A stretch of 64,000 bases of DNA from positions 65,365,501 through 65,429,500 of the forward strand of contig CM057469.1 of assembly GCA_030035585.1 (NCBI GenBank), written 5' to 3'. Source of the stretch: Dugong dugon. Its lineage: Eukaryota > Chordata > Mammalia > Sirenia > Dugongidae. The notes beneath the pieces are model-generated. The model worked only from the letters and a program-made list of their open reading frames with translations, ran no database searches and was not told where the DNA came from. The stretch's first letter is position 1; each line of letters starts with the position of its first letter. Shown here in pieces: positions 20,358-31,947 of the stretch. Position numbers and translations under genes: made by a program.

Positions 20358-22435
20358 ACCTTTATTTTTATTTTTTTAAATTGTACTTTAGATGAAGGTT
20401 TACAGAGCAAACTAGTTTCTCATGAAACAATTAATACACATTTTGTTTCGTGACATTGGTTGCCAACCCCACGACATGTCAACATTCTCCCCTTCTTGAC
20501 CTTGGGTTCCTCATTATCAGCTTTCCTGCCTCCTCCTGCCTTCTCTTCCTTGCTCCTGGGCTGGTGTGCCCATTTAGTCTCGTTTTGTTTTATGGGCCTG
20601 TCTAATCTTCAGCTGATGGGTGAACCTCAGGAGTGACTTCGTTTCTGAGCTATAAGGGTGTCCGGGGGCCATACTCTCAGGTTTTCTCCAGTCTCTGTCA
20701 GACCAGTAAGCCTGTTTTTTTTTTTTTTTCTTTTTTTTTTTTATATTTTATTGTAATTCAGGTGAAGGCTTACAGAACAAATAGTTTCTCATGAAACAGT
20801 AGTACACATGTTGTTTTATGACATTGGTTAACAACCCCTCAACATATTAAGCCTCTAAATTCTCAACCTTTTTTTTTTTTTGATGAAAATACAGATAGCC
20901 AAAGATACACCGTATCAAAACTTTCTACATACAGAATTCAGTGACATTGACTACGCTCTTCCAACTGTGCTGTTATTCTCACTTAAGATGAAGGCTTACA
21001 GAACAAAATAGTTTCTCATTTAACAGTTACTACACATGTTGCCCTATGACAATGGTTAACAATCTCACAACACATCAAGAATATCCTTACTCCACCTTGT
21101 GTTCCCTATCACCAGAGGACTTCCTGGTCCCCTTCTGTCTTCTGGCCCTTGTCACTGGACTACTGTACCTCATTAGTCTCATTTGTTTTTGTTTTTTTTT
21201 TAACACCATTTCAAAACTTTTTACTTACACATTTAAGTGATATTGACTGTGCTCTTCCAATTGTGCTGCCATTCTCGCCCAAGATGAAGGCTTACAGGAC
21301 AAAACAGCCTCCCATTTAATAGTTACTACAAATGTTGCCCTATAACAGTGGTCAACAATCTCACAACACATTGACAGTGTCCTTACTCAACTTGTGTTCC
21401 TTATCATCAGTTTCATACTCCCCCTCTGCCTTCTGGCCTTTGTCACCGGACTCCTGTACCTCGTTAGTCCCATTTAGTTTTACTGGGCTGTCTGCTCCCA
21501 AGCCTGGTCTTTTTTGTGTGTATCTGAGTTGTAATTTTGTTTTACATTTTTCTCCAGCTCTGTCCAGGACCTTCTACTGTGGTCCCTGTCAGAGCAGTTG
21601 GTGGTGATAGCCAGGCACCATCTTGTTGTATGGATTCAGTCTGGTGGAGGCTGTGGTAGTTGTGGTCCATCAGTCCTTTGGACTAATCTTTCCCTTGCGT
21701 CTTTGGTTTTCTTTATTTTCCCTTGTTCCAGATGGGGTAAGACCAATGGAGTATCTTAGATGGCCACTTACAAGCTTTTAAGACCCCAAATGCTACTCAC
21801 CAAGTAGAATGTAGAACATTTTCTATGCTATGCCAATTGAGCTAGATGTTCCCCAAGACCATAGTCCCCAGCCCTCAGTCAAGTAATTTGGGCCCTCAGG
21901 GAGTTTCGATGTGTCTATGGAGCGTCCCTGACCTTGCCTTGGACAAATTGTGCTGGCTTCCGTAGTATTGTGTACTGTCTTACCCTTCACAAAAGTTACC
22001 ACTTATCTATTGTCTACTTAGTGTTTTTCCATCCCCACCCCTTCCCTCCCTCATGACTATCAGAGAGTGTTTCTTTTTATGTGTAAACCTTTCCATGAGT
22101 TTTTGTAGTAGTGATCTCATACAGTATTTGTCCTTTTGTAATTGACGTATTTCACTGAGCATAATGCCCTCCAGATTCATCCATGCTGTGAGATGTTTTC
22201 GCAGATTCATCATTATTCTTTATCATCACGTAGTACTCCATTGTGTATATCTACCATAGTTTGTTTATCCATTCATCTGTTGATGGGCACTTAGGTTGTT
22301 TCCATCTTTTCGCTATTGTGAACAATGCTGCAGTGAGCATGGGTGTGCATATGTCTATTCATGTGACGGCTCTTATTTCTTTAGGGTATATTCCTAGGAG
22401 TGGGATTGCTGGATCATATGGTAGGAAATACCACT
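20358..22435 (-). mobile_element. L1, 3' end with tandemly repeated 3' UTR modules
   Basis: On the minus strand the element enters at the ORF2 end (near 22420; plus-strand wording attcctaggagtgggattgc) and runs through a long 3' UTR. Below 21.4 kb the UTR repeats: segments starting gatgaaggcttacag recur near 20392, 20760, 20988 and 21284. T-rich runs, read as poly(A) on the minus strand, occur near 20717-20745, 20870-20882 and 21186-21200. Between some copies lies a second module (cattgactacgctcttcc, 20.94 kb; ttgactgtgctcttcc, 21.24 kb). No ORF survives. Confidence 0.85.
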
Positions 22436-22666
22436 TGCAAGGGGTGCAAGAGATGTTCCAAAGCAAAAATAAATAAAGCCCAAACTAAAGCAAAGCATGG
22501 CAAAATGGAACATTAGAGCTAAATTCAAAGAAAAAAAATCCCTTTCCCAGGAATGTATTTCATTCTTTCAACTGAAGTTATCACTATGACAGTGTAGAAT
22601 CTGGTTCAAGCAATCTTTGTTTAGGGATGGAGAAAAGATAGACATGTTAGAAAAGTTGAATTTAAA
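22436..22666. other. Unassigned sequence
   Basis: Short spacer between L1 and AfroSINE with no recognised feature. Confidence 0.4.
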
Positions 22667-22873
22667 GAGACCCTGGGTGGTGCAAAGATTAACACAGTCA
22701 GCTGCTAACCAAAAGGTTGGCAGTTGGAGTCCATCCAGAAGCACCTTGGAATAAAGGTCTGGCAATCTACTTCCGAAAAATCAGCCATTGGAAATCCTAT
22801 GGAGCACAGTTCTACTTTGACACACATAGGGGTTGTCATGCGTAGGTGTTGACTCAAAGGTAACTAGTTGTAG
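22667..22873 (+). mobile_element. AfroSINE, gaaa-atc variant
   Basis: Head gagaccctgggtggtgc, centre aatctacttccgaaaaatc then gccattggaaatcc, tail tgacacacataggggttg and gactcaaaggtaactagttg. This is the clearest copy of the variant related to the RTE 5' region. Confidence 0.9.
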
Positions 22874-22879
22874 GTAAGA

Positions 22880-23530
22880 GTTAACCCAGGAAGCATGAAG
22901 CAATCAGATCCGATGGAGTGGTATGGTAAGATATGCAAATTAGATACTTTATTACAATGTGGTAAAACTAGAGAGAATGCTACCAACAATCCACTCATTT
23001 CCAAAAGGTTTAGTAATACATTGGGGCACGTGGGGAGGCAGGTAACAAGCTTCCAAAGGCTCAGAAGTTTCACTGAGGTGAGGAAGTGTATGTTGTTTCC
23101 TGAAGTTATGGTTAGAGCAGATCTCTCATTCAAACAACAAAAAAATATGTAGTAGAAGAAGAAACATTAGGATTGTACCCAATGGCCAGGAGCTGTCATT
23201 GGGTCAGTAGTGCAGAGCAGGCAACATCAGGAAAACAAGAGATTGAAAAAGCCAGCTGTCGGACTCAGAGCCAATGGTCAGCAGCTTGTCTTGGGCCTGG
23301 TAGACACTGTTGGCTCAATAGTCAGGGCGAGTTGAAGGCACAGTGCAAAGACAGTAATTTCTTGCCTTTACATATAGGACATCCTCCCTACTGAAAGGTA
23401 TTCACTGTAAAAGTGGGCTTGTTCTAATGCTTGAGTAACACAAGTTGAGCAGTCATAGACATGCTCAGCATTTGGGGTGTTTAGACTGAATCTGACTTCC
23501 TCTGAAATTCAACTTCACGTTTTAATTGGA
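22880..23530 (-). mobile_element. Possible degraded LTR
   Basis: On the minus strand, an AATAAA sits in wording (attgtaataaagtatc) parallel to the ERV1-like LTR at 34.4-34.9 kb. The rest is GC-richer than its surroundings. I see no clear TG/CA ends, so this is tentative. Confidence 0.35.
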
Positions 23531-24344
23531 GGGCATAATAAAAAGATTAAAATAGCAGATGAGTATTTTAAATGCCACTTTAAAAAAAAAAAAAAAAAAA
23601 CTTTTTCTATATGTACATTAGAAAATGCTGCCATGATTCCATTTTGATTTCCTAGAAGTTCTAACAGAACTAAGATTCCATCTCCAGGGAAGCAGAGACA
23701 TGAATGGGCATAAACTCTTTGTTCCACCAGTGACTGAGCTACGTATAGCAGGCCCCTTTGTGACAAGGTTGCCCTTAATTTTACTTTTACATTTATAATG
23801 ACTCTCATTACCCGTTCCACTTGTGACATTCCTGTTTGCTACTAATTGACCAAATTAATCAGTGGGACGGGAAATAACCCACTCACAAGCTTTCAAGCAA
23901 ACCTTGTCACTTTATGGCTTCCAAGGGCTCACAACCATTCAGTTCAATTAGCTTCAGTGTTTTGCACACACTGCTATACAGCTACTTGGAAAATTTCTTC
24001 TGTTTTGTTCTTTCTTTCTCCCCCAACAGGCAATGATACATCTTAATAAATATGCTAAAAAAAGTACAGAACAGACCATTGTAAAAGTACTGTTTTTGAA
24101 GGATATAATATCATCTACTTCAAAATAATATGCTAGGAAAGTTTTATCCTTTCTGAGTGCCCCTTTCATGTCTAGAGGAAAAACTGAATTTTCTGGTTGT
24201 CCAAAAAGATCAGTAGCTAATTACAACTAATTACAGTCAACTTCCACCTATCATTGCTAATGGAAAGACCCACTGATGCAGGCAATTCCCAAGTGACAAA
24301 TTTTCTATGAGATTCTGGCAAGTAAAAACACAAAGGGCATTTTA
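23531..24344. other. Unassigned sequence
   Basis: Contains a 19-base A run near 23582-23600. No repeat or gene recognised. Confidence 0.4.
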
Positions 24345-24720
24345 CACTTCAAGCATTTTTTCAGTTTTTTAAATTCTTTTATATATATTTTTTTCCCCAT
24401 GCAAAAATTTATACATACTTTGTTATGTGACCCTAATCGCTCTCCTCGTACTGTGACAGCACATTCGTCCTTTCCACTCCTGATTCCCCATGTCCATTCA
24501 ACCAGCTCCTAACCCTCTCTGCCTTCCCGTCTCACCTCCGGACAGAAGCTGCCCATTTAATCTCTTGTATCTACTTTAGCTAAGAAGCACACTCCTCATA
24601 AGTATCACTTTATGTCCCACAGTCCAGCCCAATCCCTGTCTAAAGAGTTGGCCTCGGAAATTGTTTTAGTTCTGGGCTGATAGAGAATCCAGGGGCCATG
24701 CTTTCTGGGGTTAAATAAAT
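24345..24720 (-). mobile_element. L1 3' UTR fragment, a third UTR type
   Basis: After a T-rich stretch the wording (acatactttgttatgtgacc, gtgacagcacattcgtcc, ccagctcctaaccctctctg, gggctgatagagaatccagg) resembles the minus-strand L1 3' UTRs in this window in arrangement but is a distinct type. Confidence 0.6.
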
Positions 24721-24934
24721 TCTTGATCAAGTCAGAGTTTGACTTTTAGAGCATCTTAAGGTAACATAGACATGTTTCTATGACCCCTTGGACTTAACCA
24801 TGGCAACTGCAGTTACATTAGCATTGAAATGTAACTCACATCCCTTAACAGATACTGGCTAAGATGTGAGTGCAGGGAGCTCAGATCACTGATGCCAGCA
24901 GGTCATAAAGCCTGTAACCTGCACTTGGGTTACC

Positions 24935-25195
24935 GTTAATAATAATTATTATTATAATGACAATAACAATAATGATAACAACTCCCATTTTGAGTACCTG
25001 TTATGTGTCAGATAATTGACCTGCATTGGCCATAATCCTGAAAACAATCCTGCAAGGCGTTATTATTGTCCTTATTTTACAAACAGGGAACTAAGGCTCA
25101 AAGAAGTTACGTGATTGACTTTGTGCTACACCAATAGTAAATGACTGAGGTTAGATTCAAGTTCAATCAGACTCCAAAGCTTAGCCTCTTTCCAG
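24935..25195 (+). mobile_element. MIR with AAT-rich start
   Basis: An AAT/ATT-rich tract, then acctgttatgtgtcagataa, cctgaaaacaatcctgc, ttattttacaaacaggg, ctaaggctcaaagaag and gaggttagattcaagttc: MIR order. Confidence 0.75.
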
Positions 25196-25905
25196 GAAGC
25201 CGTTTGGATAAAAAGAGTGGACAATTTTTACTGATCACTTTTAAATTCTCCTGTTACCATTACAGATTCTGGTGCATGTACTAGTTAAATCACTTTATAA
25301 ACTTAGATGCTTTATTGTGTGGCAGATGGATCTTGAGGGTTTACTTACTGAAATTGGAAAAGAATCTAGCTGAAAGTTGTTTCATTTAGAAAGCAACTGG
25401 CAGGAAAAGATCCCGAAAGACCCATTATGTGAAGACTCTGCTTCGAAAGTGTCATAATCTTGCTCCTATGTTGACTTTTCCCACTGCCATGTGGAGTTCT
25501 AACTCAAAATCTTCATCAAGCAAGTTTAATTCATGTCTTCTTGTTTTGTAAGTGATTGTTTTCCAGGAGTGGATTTTTATTTTAAAATGATTTTAAAAGC
25601 AAGTTTTCTAGGAAAAAGATAACTATAGCAGTCCTCCAATGAAGAGAAATTATACACTTCTGCAAAATGAAAATTCATGAAGTCATAAACGTTTTTTATA
25701 TTCCTTAATAAGCTCATTATTCTTGAGCAATGTTGACTCCACTAATCATTCCATGCCGTGATGGTGGTGATTAGATCATTACCAGGAAAGACTATACTAT
25801 CCATACATGTGGATTGAGCTAGGTCCTATAAGTAATAGTCTCTGACCCATTCTAATGGAGAAGACTCACATATACACAAATAACTATATCAAAAAGTAAG
25901 TTTTG
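25196..25905. other. Unassigned sequence
   Basis: No recognised feature over about 700 bases. Confidence 0.4.
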
Positions 25906-26730
25906 CTTGGCAGCACCACCATTCACAATGTCTCCAAAAAACAGAAATCTGGAGTCATTCTGGATTCCCCACTCTCTGAAATCTCTAACTTCAGTCGTTC
26001 TCAATGTCTTGATAATTTTTCTTCATAAACTTTCTCAACTGTATCCCCTTCTGTACATCTCTACTCTTACAGTCTTTGGCCAAGGCTTTATCATCCATCT
26101 CTCATTTAGACTGTTGTGACAGCCTTCTGTCCGATCTTCCTACTTCTAGCATTAAGCCATTCCCATATTTTTTCCACATAGAATTATCTACTATGAAAAA
26201 TCTATGTGATTCTCATGTTTTCAGTTTTTTAATGGATGTCTTCATAACACAAAATGGAATTTAAAGCCAAAAAGAAGTTTGAATTCTCGATCTGTCATAT
26301 ATTAAGGGTGTGACCTTGGGCAAGTTACTTATCCTATCTGAACCCAGTTCCTAATATGTAAACTGTAATTACAGTATCTTGGAAACCTCAAGTTTAAATG
26401 AGAATAATAGAAGTGAAACACAAGGTGTGTGGTATAAACTCAATAAATAAAACAAAAAAAAAATCATAATCATTATTTCAAACTCTTTAGCTTCGCATGG
26501 ACAAGTCCTCTGTGTTGTGGCCTCTATCTAGTCCTGCAGTCTTACCTCCAACATCTCCCTGCCTTTCACTTTTTGCTCCAGCAACATAGAAATATTTGTA
26601 GTTGCATGAAAATGTCATGCTTTCCCATATCACCATGGCTTTATCTATTCTGATAGCTCAGCTTGGAATGTCCTTTCTTTCTTCTTCTTCACTTACTTAT
26701 GGATAAAATATCATTTCCCACATCACCTCC
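25906..26730 (+). mobile_element. Ancient LINE-derived repeat, split by MIR
   Basis: Stretch 25906-26270 (ctggattccccactctctg, tttgggcc-like and gactgttgtgacagcc) and 26460-26730 (tttcactttttgctccagc, agctcagcttggaatgtcc) read as one old mammalian repeat with a MIR between. Family uncertain. Confidence 0.45.
26275..26450 (+). mobile_element. MIR fragment
   Basis: Typical: gtgtgaccttgggcaagtta, ctgaacccagttcctaatat, then a degenerate 3' part ending aactcaataaataaaac. Confidence 0.75.
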
Positions 26731-27110
26731 TGTGAAAAACTTCTGTGCCAACCATGGGGATGTGCAGCCCAGAGCTGCCTTCAAGAAAATACTTGCTGCC
26801 CAGTGCAGAGAGCTGCCCAGTTGCAGAGAGTCAGCAGAGAGCCACCTCACCTGAGGTCACAACCCTATCTGATGACTAAACTAAGTTAGGGTATAAAGGC
26901 CCTACCATCTGGGCCCAGTGCAGCATAACTCTTGATAGGCAGATTTCCCTGACTGATTGGCTGAAGCTTTGTCAGGTCTACAAACAGTTTACATCTTCCT
27001 CTGCTCAGTCCTGCTCCCTCCTTCATATCTCAAAGGTTGGATCCTTAATAAACATCCTGCCCCTAAACTCTGGCTCAGCATCTTTCCCAGAGAGCCCAGT
27101 CTGTGATGGT
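26731..27110 (+). mobile_element. ERVL 5' LTR
   Basis: An LTR-like segment begins tgtgaaaaacttctgtgcc. It has ggtataaaggccc near 26889 as TATA-like text, ccttaataaacatcctgcc near 27043 as poly(A) signal, and ends near ctgtga just before a primer-binding site. A U3-R-U5 order followed by a tRNA-Leu-like primer site marks it as the 5' LTR of the ERVL provirus whose RT and integrase lie downstream on the same strand. Confidence 0.75.
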
Positions 27111-27126
27111 TGGTATCAGAAGTGGG
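27111..27126 (+). promoter_or_regulatory. Primer-binding site, tRNA-Leu-like
   Basis: tggtatcagaagtggg matches 14 of 16 positions of the complement of a tRNA-Leu 3' end with CCA (by recollection of tRNA-Leu). It follows the LTR directly. Use of tRNA-Leu is what gives ERVL its name. Confidence 0.7.
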
Positions 27127-27362
27127 ACATTGGAGCTGGATTATTTACTACTCAGCTAGTAATGAACTTGCTATCCCTGATGGTGGGTGGAGCACAGACA
27201 GCTCCTAACACAAGATGATGATGCAGTTGTTAAAATTGGTGGTGAACTGGCCTGGTATACTAGTGGAAAGTATGTAAGTGAGATAACCTGTATCATATTT
27301 CCGTTTAATTCTCCCGTCTAGCCCTCCAGTAACCAAATGAGACCTAATGAATGACTGTAGAC

Positions 27363-27567
27363 CAGGGGACAGCAAACTATTTTTAAAGAGAGCTAGATAG
27401 CAAATATTTTAGAATTCGTGACTCAAGAACCAAAACCGAGGCAGGATATATAACCATTGTTAGTTATATAAATATTGAAAAATACAAGACCATTCTTAGC
27501 TTCCAGGACAGTAAAAAACAGTTGACTAACTAAATTTGATCTGTGGGCTGTAGTTTGCCATCCATTG
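27363..27567 (+). mobile_element. hAT-Charlie-like element nested in ERVL leader
   Basis: Terminal inverted repeats caggggacagcaaact and agtttgccatccattg (imperfect). Flanks ctgtagac (27355-27362) and ctgtaaac (27568-27575) are an 8-bp target duplication with one change. The body contains agctagatagcaaatatttt, typical of a common mammalian Charlie-derived family. No coding capacity. Confidence 0.88.
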
Positions 27568-27575
27568 CTGTAAAC

Positions 27576-28049
27576 TGTTTCAAACTCAATCAAGTAGAAA
27601 CGGGACTATGCAAGGGTGTGAATACCAGGAGGTGAGAATCATTGGGGACCAACTTAGATGCTTGAAAATGCTCAAAAGTAACAATTTGTTCCATACAGAA
27701 TGTGAGGAATTTATGTAAAATCCCTTTAGAATGGGGATTGTTTGATATCATGTTGATTGTAAATATCAATAAATCATATAATGTGAAACTATCATAATGA
27801 GATTTTTAATTATTAACAATACATATGCTATAATTAGAACTAACATAATTTTTTATCCTGGTTGATGTTTTGACATAGTTCATCTATAAACCAACAAGCC
27901 CTGACTGCGTATAGTATTTTCATGTTTACTTTTGATACATAAAAATAATAACTCATTATCCAACCAACATGGCTGTAAACCCATCATCATAAAGAGTCCT
28001 ATTTCAATCTATATTTTAATGTACAAGCAATAAATTTACTTTATATTTA
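27576..28049. other. Unassigned, possibly ERVL gag remnant
   Basis: It lies between the ERVL leader and an L1. Position suggests gag, but no gag motif is visible. Confidence 0.3.
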
Positions 28050-29440
28050 TTTACATACAGTTTTGTGAGTTTCAAGAAATGAATAGAATAATGTAACCAC
28101 CACCAAAATCTAGATACAGAAGAGCTCCCTCACCCCAAAAAATTCTCATGTGCTGCCTGCTTACTTAAAACAAACAAAAAACCCACCCTTTACCCCAATC
28201 CCTAACAACCACTGATTTATTCTCTGTCCCTATAGTTTTTCCTTTTCCAATATGTTGTACAAATGGAATTATGCAGTATGTAACTTTTTGACTGGCTTTT
28301 TTCACTTATCATAATGTATTTGAACTTTATCCATGTTGTTGTATGTATCAGCAGTTCACTCCTTTTTTATATGAGTAGTACTCCATTGTACAACAGTTTT
28401 TTTTAACCATTCACCAGTTGGAAAACATTTGAGTTGTTTCCAGTTTGGGGTAATGATGATTAATGCTGTTATAAACATTCTCACAGGGTTTTGTGGGAAC
28501 ATACATTTTTCACTTTCTAGGGTAAATACTGAGAAGTAGGATTGCTAGATCATACAGTAGGTGTATTTTTAACTTTATAAGAAACGGCCAAACTCTTCTC
28601 CAGCCATGTATGAGACTTCCAGTTTCTCCGCACCCCTCCTAGCTCTTTTTTTAAAGCCATTCAACCATTCAAATCAATGTTTAGTAATACCATATTGAGG
28701 TTTTCATTTGTTCTTCCCTAGTGACTATAGGGTCACTATGAGTCAGAACCAACTCAATAGTACCTAACAACAACAACAATTAATGATGTTGAGCATCTTT
28801 TCATGTGCTTTTTGCCATCTGTATATTGTCTGTAATAAAGTGTTTTTTCAAACTTTTGCCCGGTTTTTCATGGGCTATTTGAAGATTCTGTACATATTCT
28901 AGATTAAAATTCTTTGTCAGATATGTGATTTGTGAACATGTTCTCCCAGTGTGTAGCTTGTGCTTTCATTCTCTGAACAGTGTCTTTTAAAAAGAGCAAT
29001 AGATTTTAGTTTTGATGAATTCCAATTTATCAATTTGCTCTTTGATAGATCAGAATTTTAGTGCTGCATCAAAGAACGCTTTGCCTAACCCAAAAATATC
29101 AAGATTTTACCCTACACTGTCTCAAAAGTTGTATGGTTTTTCATTTTACATTTGTCTGTGATCCATTCTGAGTTAATTTTTGTATAAGGTATGAGCTATA
29201 GGTTGAAGTTCACTCTTTGTTGTGTAAAAATGTCCACTTGTTCTATCACTATTTGTTGAAAAGACTTTCTTCATTGCTTTTCCTTTATATTTTTGTCAAA
29301 AAGGAATCAGTCATATTTGTGTATGTCTATTTCTGGGCTTTCTATTCCATTCCATTGATGTATGTGTCTATCCTTCCCAAAATACCACACCATACTGAAT
29401 ACTGTAGCTTTGTAATCTTAAAATGAAGTAGTGTTTCTGG
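28050..29440 (-). mobile_element. Old L1, ORF2 end and 3' UTR
   Basis: On plus the text is that of an inverted L1M: tgtacaaatggaattatgc, ccattcaccagttgg, gtaggattgctagatcatac, gttgagcatcttttcatgtg, ttctattccattccattgatg. Reading minus, this is the C-terminal ORF2 and 3' UTR, with no intact frame. A 54-base RTE/AfroSINE tail is embedded at 28726. Confidence 0.85.
28726..28779 (+). mobile_element. Tail-only AfroSINE/RTE insertion
   Basis: Only the last ~54 bases of an AfroSINE or RTE (agggtcactatgagtcagaa through cctaacaacaacaacaa) are present. They interrupt L1 text that is continuous on both sides (ccctagtgact / aatgatgttgagc). Confidence 0.88.
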
Positions 29441-29532
29441 CTAAAATGGAGTGACAGAGACTAAGTGAATTCTTCTCATAGAAATAATCAAAATAAACAG
29501 ATACAATCTATGAAAAACCTTTTTTTAAGACA

Positions 29533-29747
29533 CTCCAAAAACCAAACCAGACTCATTGCTGTTGAGTCAATTCAGGCTCATAGCGACCCTAGAGAACAGA
29601 GTAGAACTGCCCCATAGGGTTTCCAAGGCTGTAGTCTTTACAGAAGCAGACTACCACATCTTTCTCCCATGGTGTGGATGATGCGTACGAACTGCCAGCC
29701 TTTCGATTCGCAGCCAGTTGCTTCACGACTGTGCAACCAGGGCTCCT
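29533..29747 (-). mobile_element. AfroSINE, long form
   Basis: Reverse complement starting with the T-tail side ccaaaaaccaaaccagac, then tgctgttgagtcaattc, the long centre (ctaccacatctttctcc), and a head ending gcaaccagggctcc. Confidence 0.92.
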
Positions 29748-29751
29748 TCAA

Positions 29752-30333
29752 GAAGAAATAGATAACCTGAAAAGCCCTATACCTATTAAAGTAATTGAAT
29801 TTGTAGTTAAAAACTTTCCTACAAAGAAACTCCAGGCCAAGACAGCTTCATTAATAGAATCTACCAAATGTTTAAGAAAAAATAATATCAATTCTACATA
29901 ACTCTTCAAGAAAATTGGAGAGTAGGGAATACTTCCTAAATCATTCTAAGAGGCCAGCATTATCATGAACCAAAACCAGCAAAAGCATTACAAGAAGAGA
30001 AAACTATAAACTAATATCCCTTATGAACCTAGATGCAAAAATTCTTCACAAAACTTCGGAAAATTGAATCAAACAATATGTGAAAAAGATAATAAATCAT
30101 GACTATGTGTGGGATTTAATCCAGGAATTTAAGGTTAGTATAATATTTGGAAATCAATTGATGCAATGTAGTATATTTAAAAACTAAAAAAGAAAAATCG
30201 TATGATCATCTCAATATGTACAGAAAAGCATTTTGGCAAAATCCAACATCCATACTTGGGGGGAAAAAAAAACTCAGCAAAGTAGGAATGGAAGGAAACT
30301 TCCTCAACATGATAAAAAGCATCTATAGCAGCC
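29752..30333 (+). mobile_element. L1 ORF2 fragment, N-terminal RT part
   Basis: Translations in shifting frames give L1 ORF2 text around the RT fingers. The frame 30216-30572 includes KKLSKVGMEGNFLNMIKSIY before leaving homology near 30333. Stops and shifts throughout. Confidence 0.75.
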
Positions 30334-30974
30334 AAATATTCAATGATTACTCAGACCACAGAATGATGGAATGGCAAGGAAATGGAGTATATCATGTGGA
30401 TAACACGACACAAGTTGTAGTGCAAAATAGTAGAGTAGAGGCTGCTGTTTTAAAATTAGGAAAGAGCTGGGACATTGCATATGCCAAGTACTATTTCCCA
30501 ATACATGAACTAGTTTACATATATATGAAATGTCTTCACTCTCCTGAACATACATATGCTATATATCTCTAATCAAACATACATGCATATACACGTACAC
30601 TTACATACAAGCACACACACACAACTTGAAGTCTGGTCCAGGAGTTTAAAATCATTAGGAGAAGAAAGCATCTTTGGAAATTAACCTGTGAATTCTGCAT
30701 CAGGCAGAGAGCACTGTTAACAGCTGTGACCTTATAGATAGGACTAAAAGAAAATACCTGATGACCAAATTCAGGAACTATGCACATTCTGACACAGTTG
30801 AACCTGGAGTGATGGACAGATTGGGGTGTGGCTTTGTAGGAATCTGGATTGGGTACCTGGCAAATAGTTCTTTCCTGACGTCAAGAGTGTGTGAGGATGA
30901 AGAGAAACATTCAAGGGTACAAACTGAAATCAAAGCAAATTGTAGTCACTGATCCAAAGGACTCGGGAGTTATC
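30334..30974. other. Unassigned, possibly ERVL
   Basis: The segment preceding the ERVL RT homology. By position it could be protease or early pol but I cannot show it. A CA-rich tract lies near 30588-30624. Confidence 0.35.
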
Positions 30975-31928
30975 AGCCAAGAGAATAAATAAAAGACATT
31001 ATTTCATCCTGGGTGGAGTGGCAGATTAGTGCCACTATCAAACCAAAAACAAACCAGTTGCTGTCTAGTCTGTCCCAATTTATGATGACCACATGTGTTG
31101 CAGAGTAGAACTAGGCTACACAGAATTTTCAAGGCTGCAACTTTTCAGAAGCAGATTGCTAGGCCTTTCTTCCAAGGTACCTCTGAGTGGGTTTGAACAA
31201 ACTTTCCATTAGTAGTTGAATGTTTAACTATTGCTTCACACAGGGACTCCTAGTGCCACCATTAAAGATATAAAATATGTAAGGATAGCGATCTCTGTTC
31301 TATCCCCACTTATTTCACAAGTCTTTTTCCTCCAGAAATCAGATGGAACCTGGAGAATGACTCTAGGCGATTGCCAACTCAACCAAGCAGTAGCACCAGT
31401 CATAGCTGCCATGCTGAATATGACTTTTGCTATTAGAACAAATTCACAAGGATCCAGGTATACGGTATGAGGTCATTGATTTGGCAAATGCGCTCTTTTC
31501 TATTCCAATCAGAAGAGGGGATCATAAGCAGTTCATATTCACATGAATCAGACAATAGGATTTATTTACAGTTTTTCCCCAAGACTATGCTAACTCTACT
31601 GCCTTCTGTCGTAATAAATTCTTAAGAAGTCTGAACTATCTGGATATCCTGCAGAATATCAGATTGATCCATTATGTTAATGACATCTGGCTGATTGGGC
31701 AAGATGAGCATGAGGTGCTTGTAGATGAAAGGCCTTGGTAAAATACATGTGCTCCAGAAGATGAGAAATAAACTCTATGAAGGTTCAGGAAACTGCCACA
31801 TCAGTGAACTTTGGGGGGCTCATTGATCAGGAGTGTACCTGGAAGGACATCCCTTTCAAAGGACAATAGCAAAATCTTTCATCCCTTCTAAAGAGAAGAA
31901 AGCACTCTTTGGATTTTGTGGGTAAAAC
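30975..31928 (+). pseudogene. ERVL-like pol remnant: reverse transcriptase
   Basis: The frame 31231-31470 carries an RT start (QKSDGTWRMTLGDCQLNQ), then in shifted frames DLANALFSIPI and the active-site region HYVNDIWLIG, with YVND encoded at 31673-31684 where the family has YxDD. Homology ends near 31928, where the RTE begins. An AfroSINE splits the first part. Stops and frameshifts make it a fossil. Assignment to ERVL (class III) rests on these motifs and on the tRNA-Leu-like primer site upstream. Confidence 0.8.
31039..31250 (-). mobile_element. AfroSINE, gaaa-atc variant, nested in ERVL pol
   Basis: Reverse complement from accaaaaacaaaccagttgc to cacacagggactcc. A 12-bp duplication, tagtgccactat (31027-31038) and tagtgccaccat (31251-31262) with one change, flanks it. 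The retroviral text continues across the duplication. Confidence 0.94.
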
Positions 31929-31947
31929 ATTTCACTCTAGGAATATA

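Noticed and set aside
20988-21400. Tandem units as a CRISPR array
   Set aside because: Units are hundreds of bases long, diverged and lie in an L1 3' UTR. The genome is mammalian.
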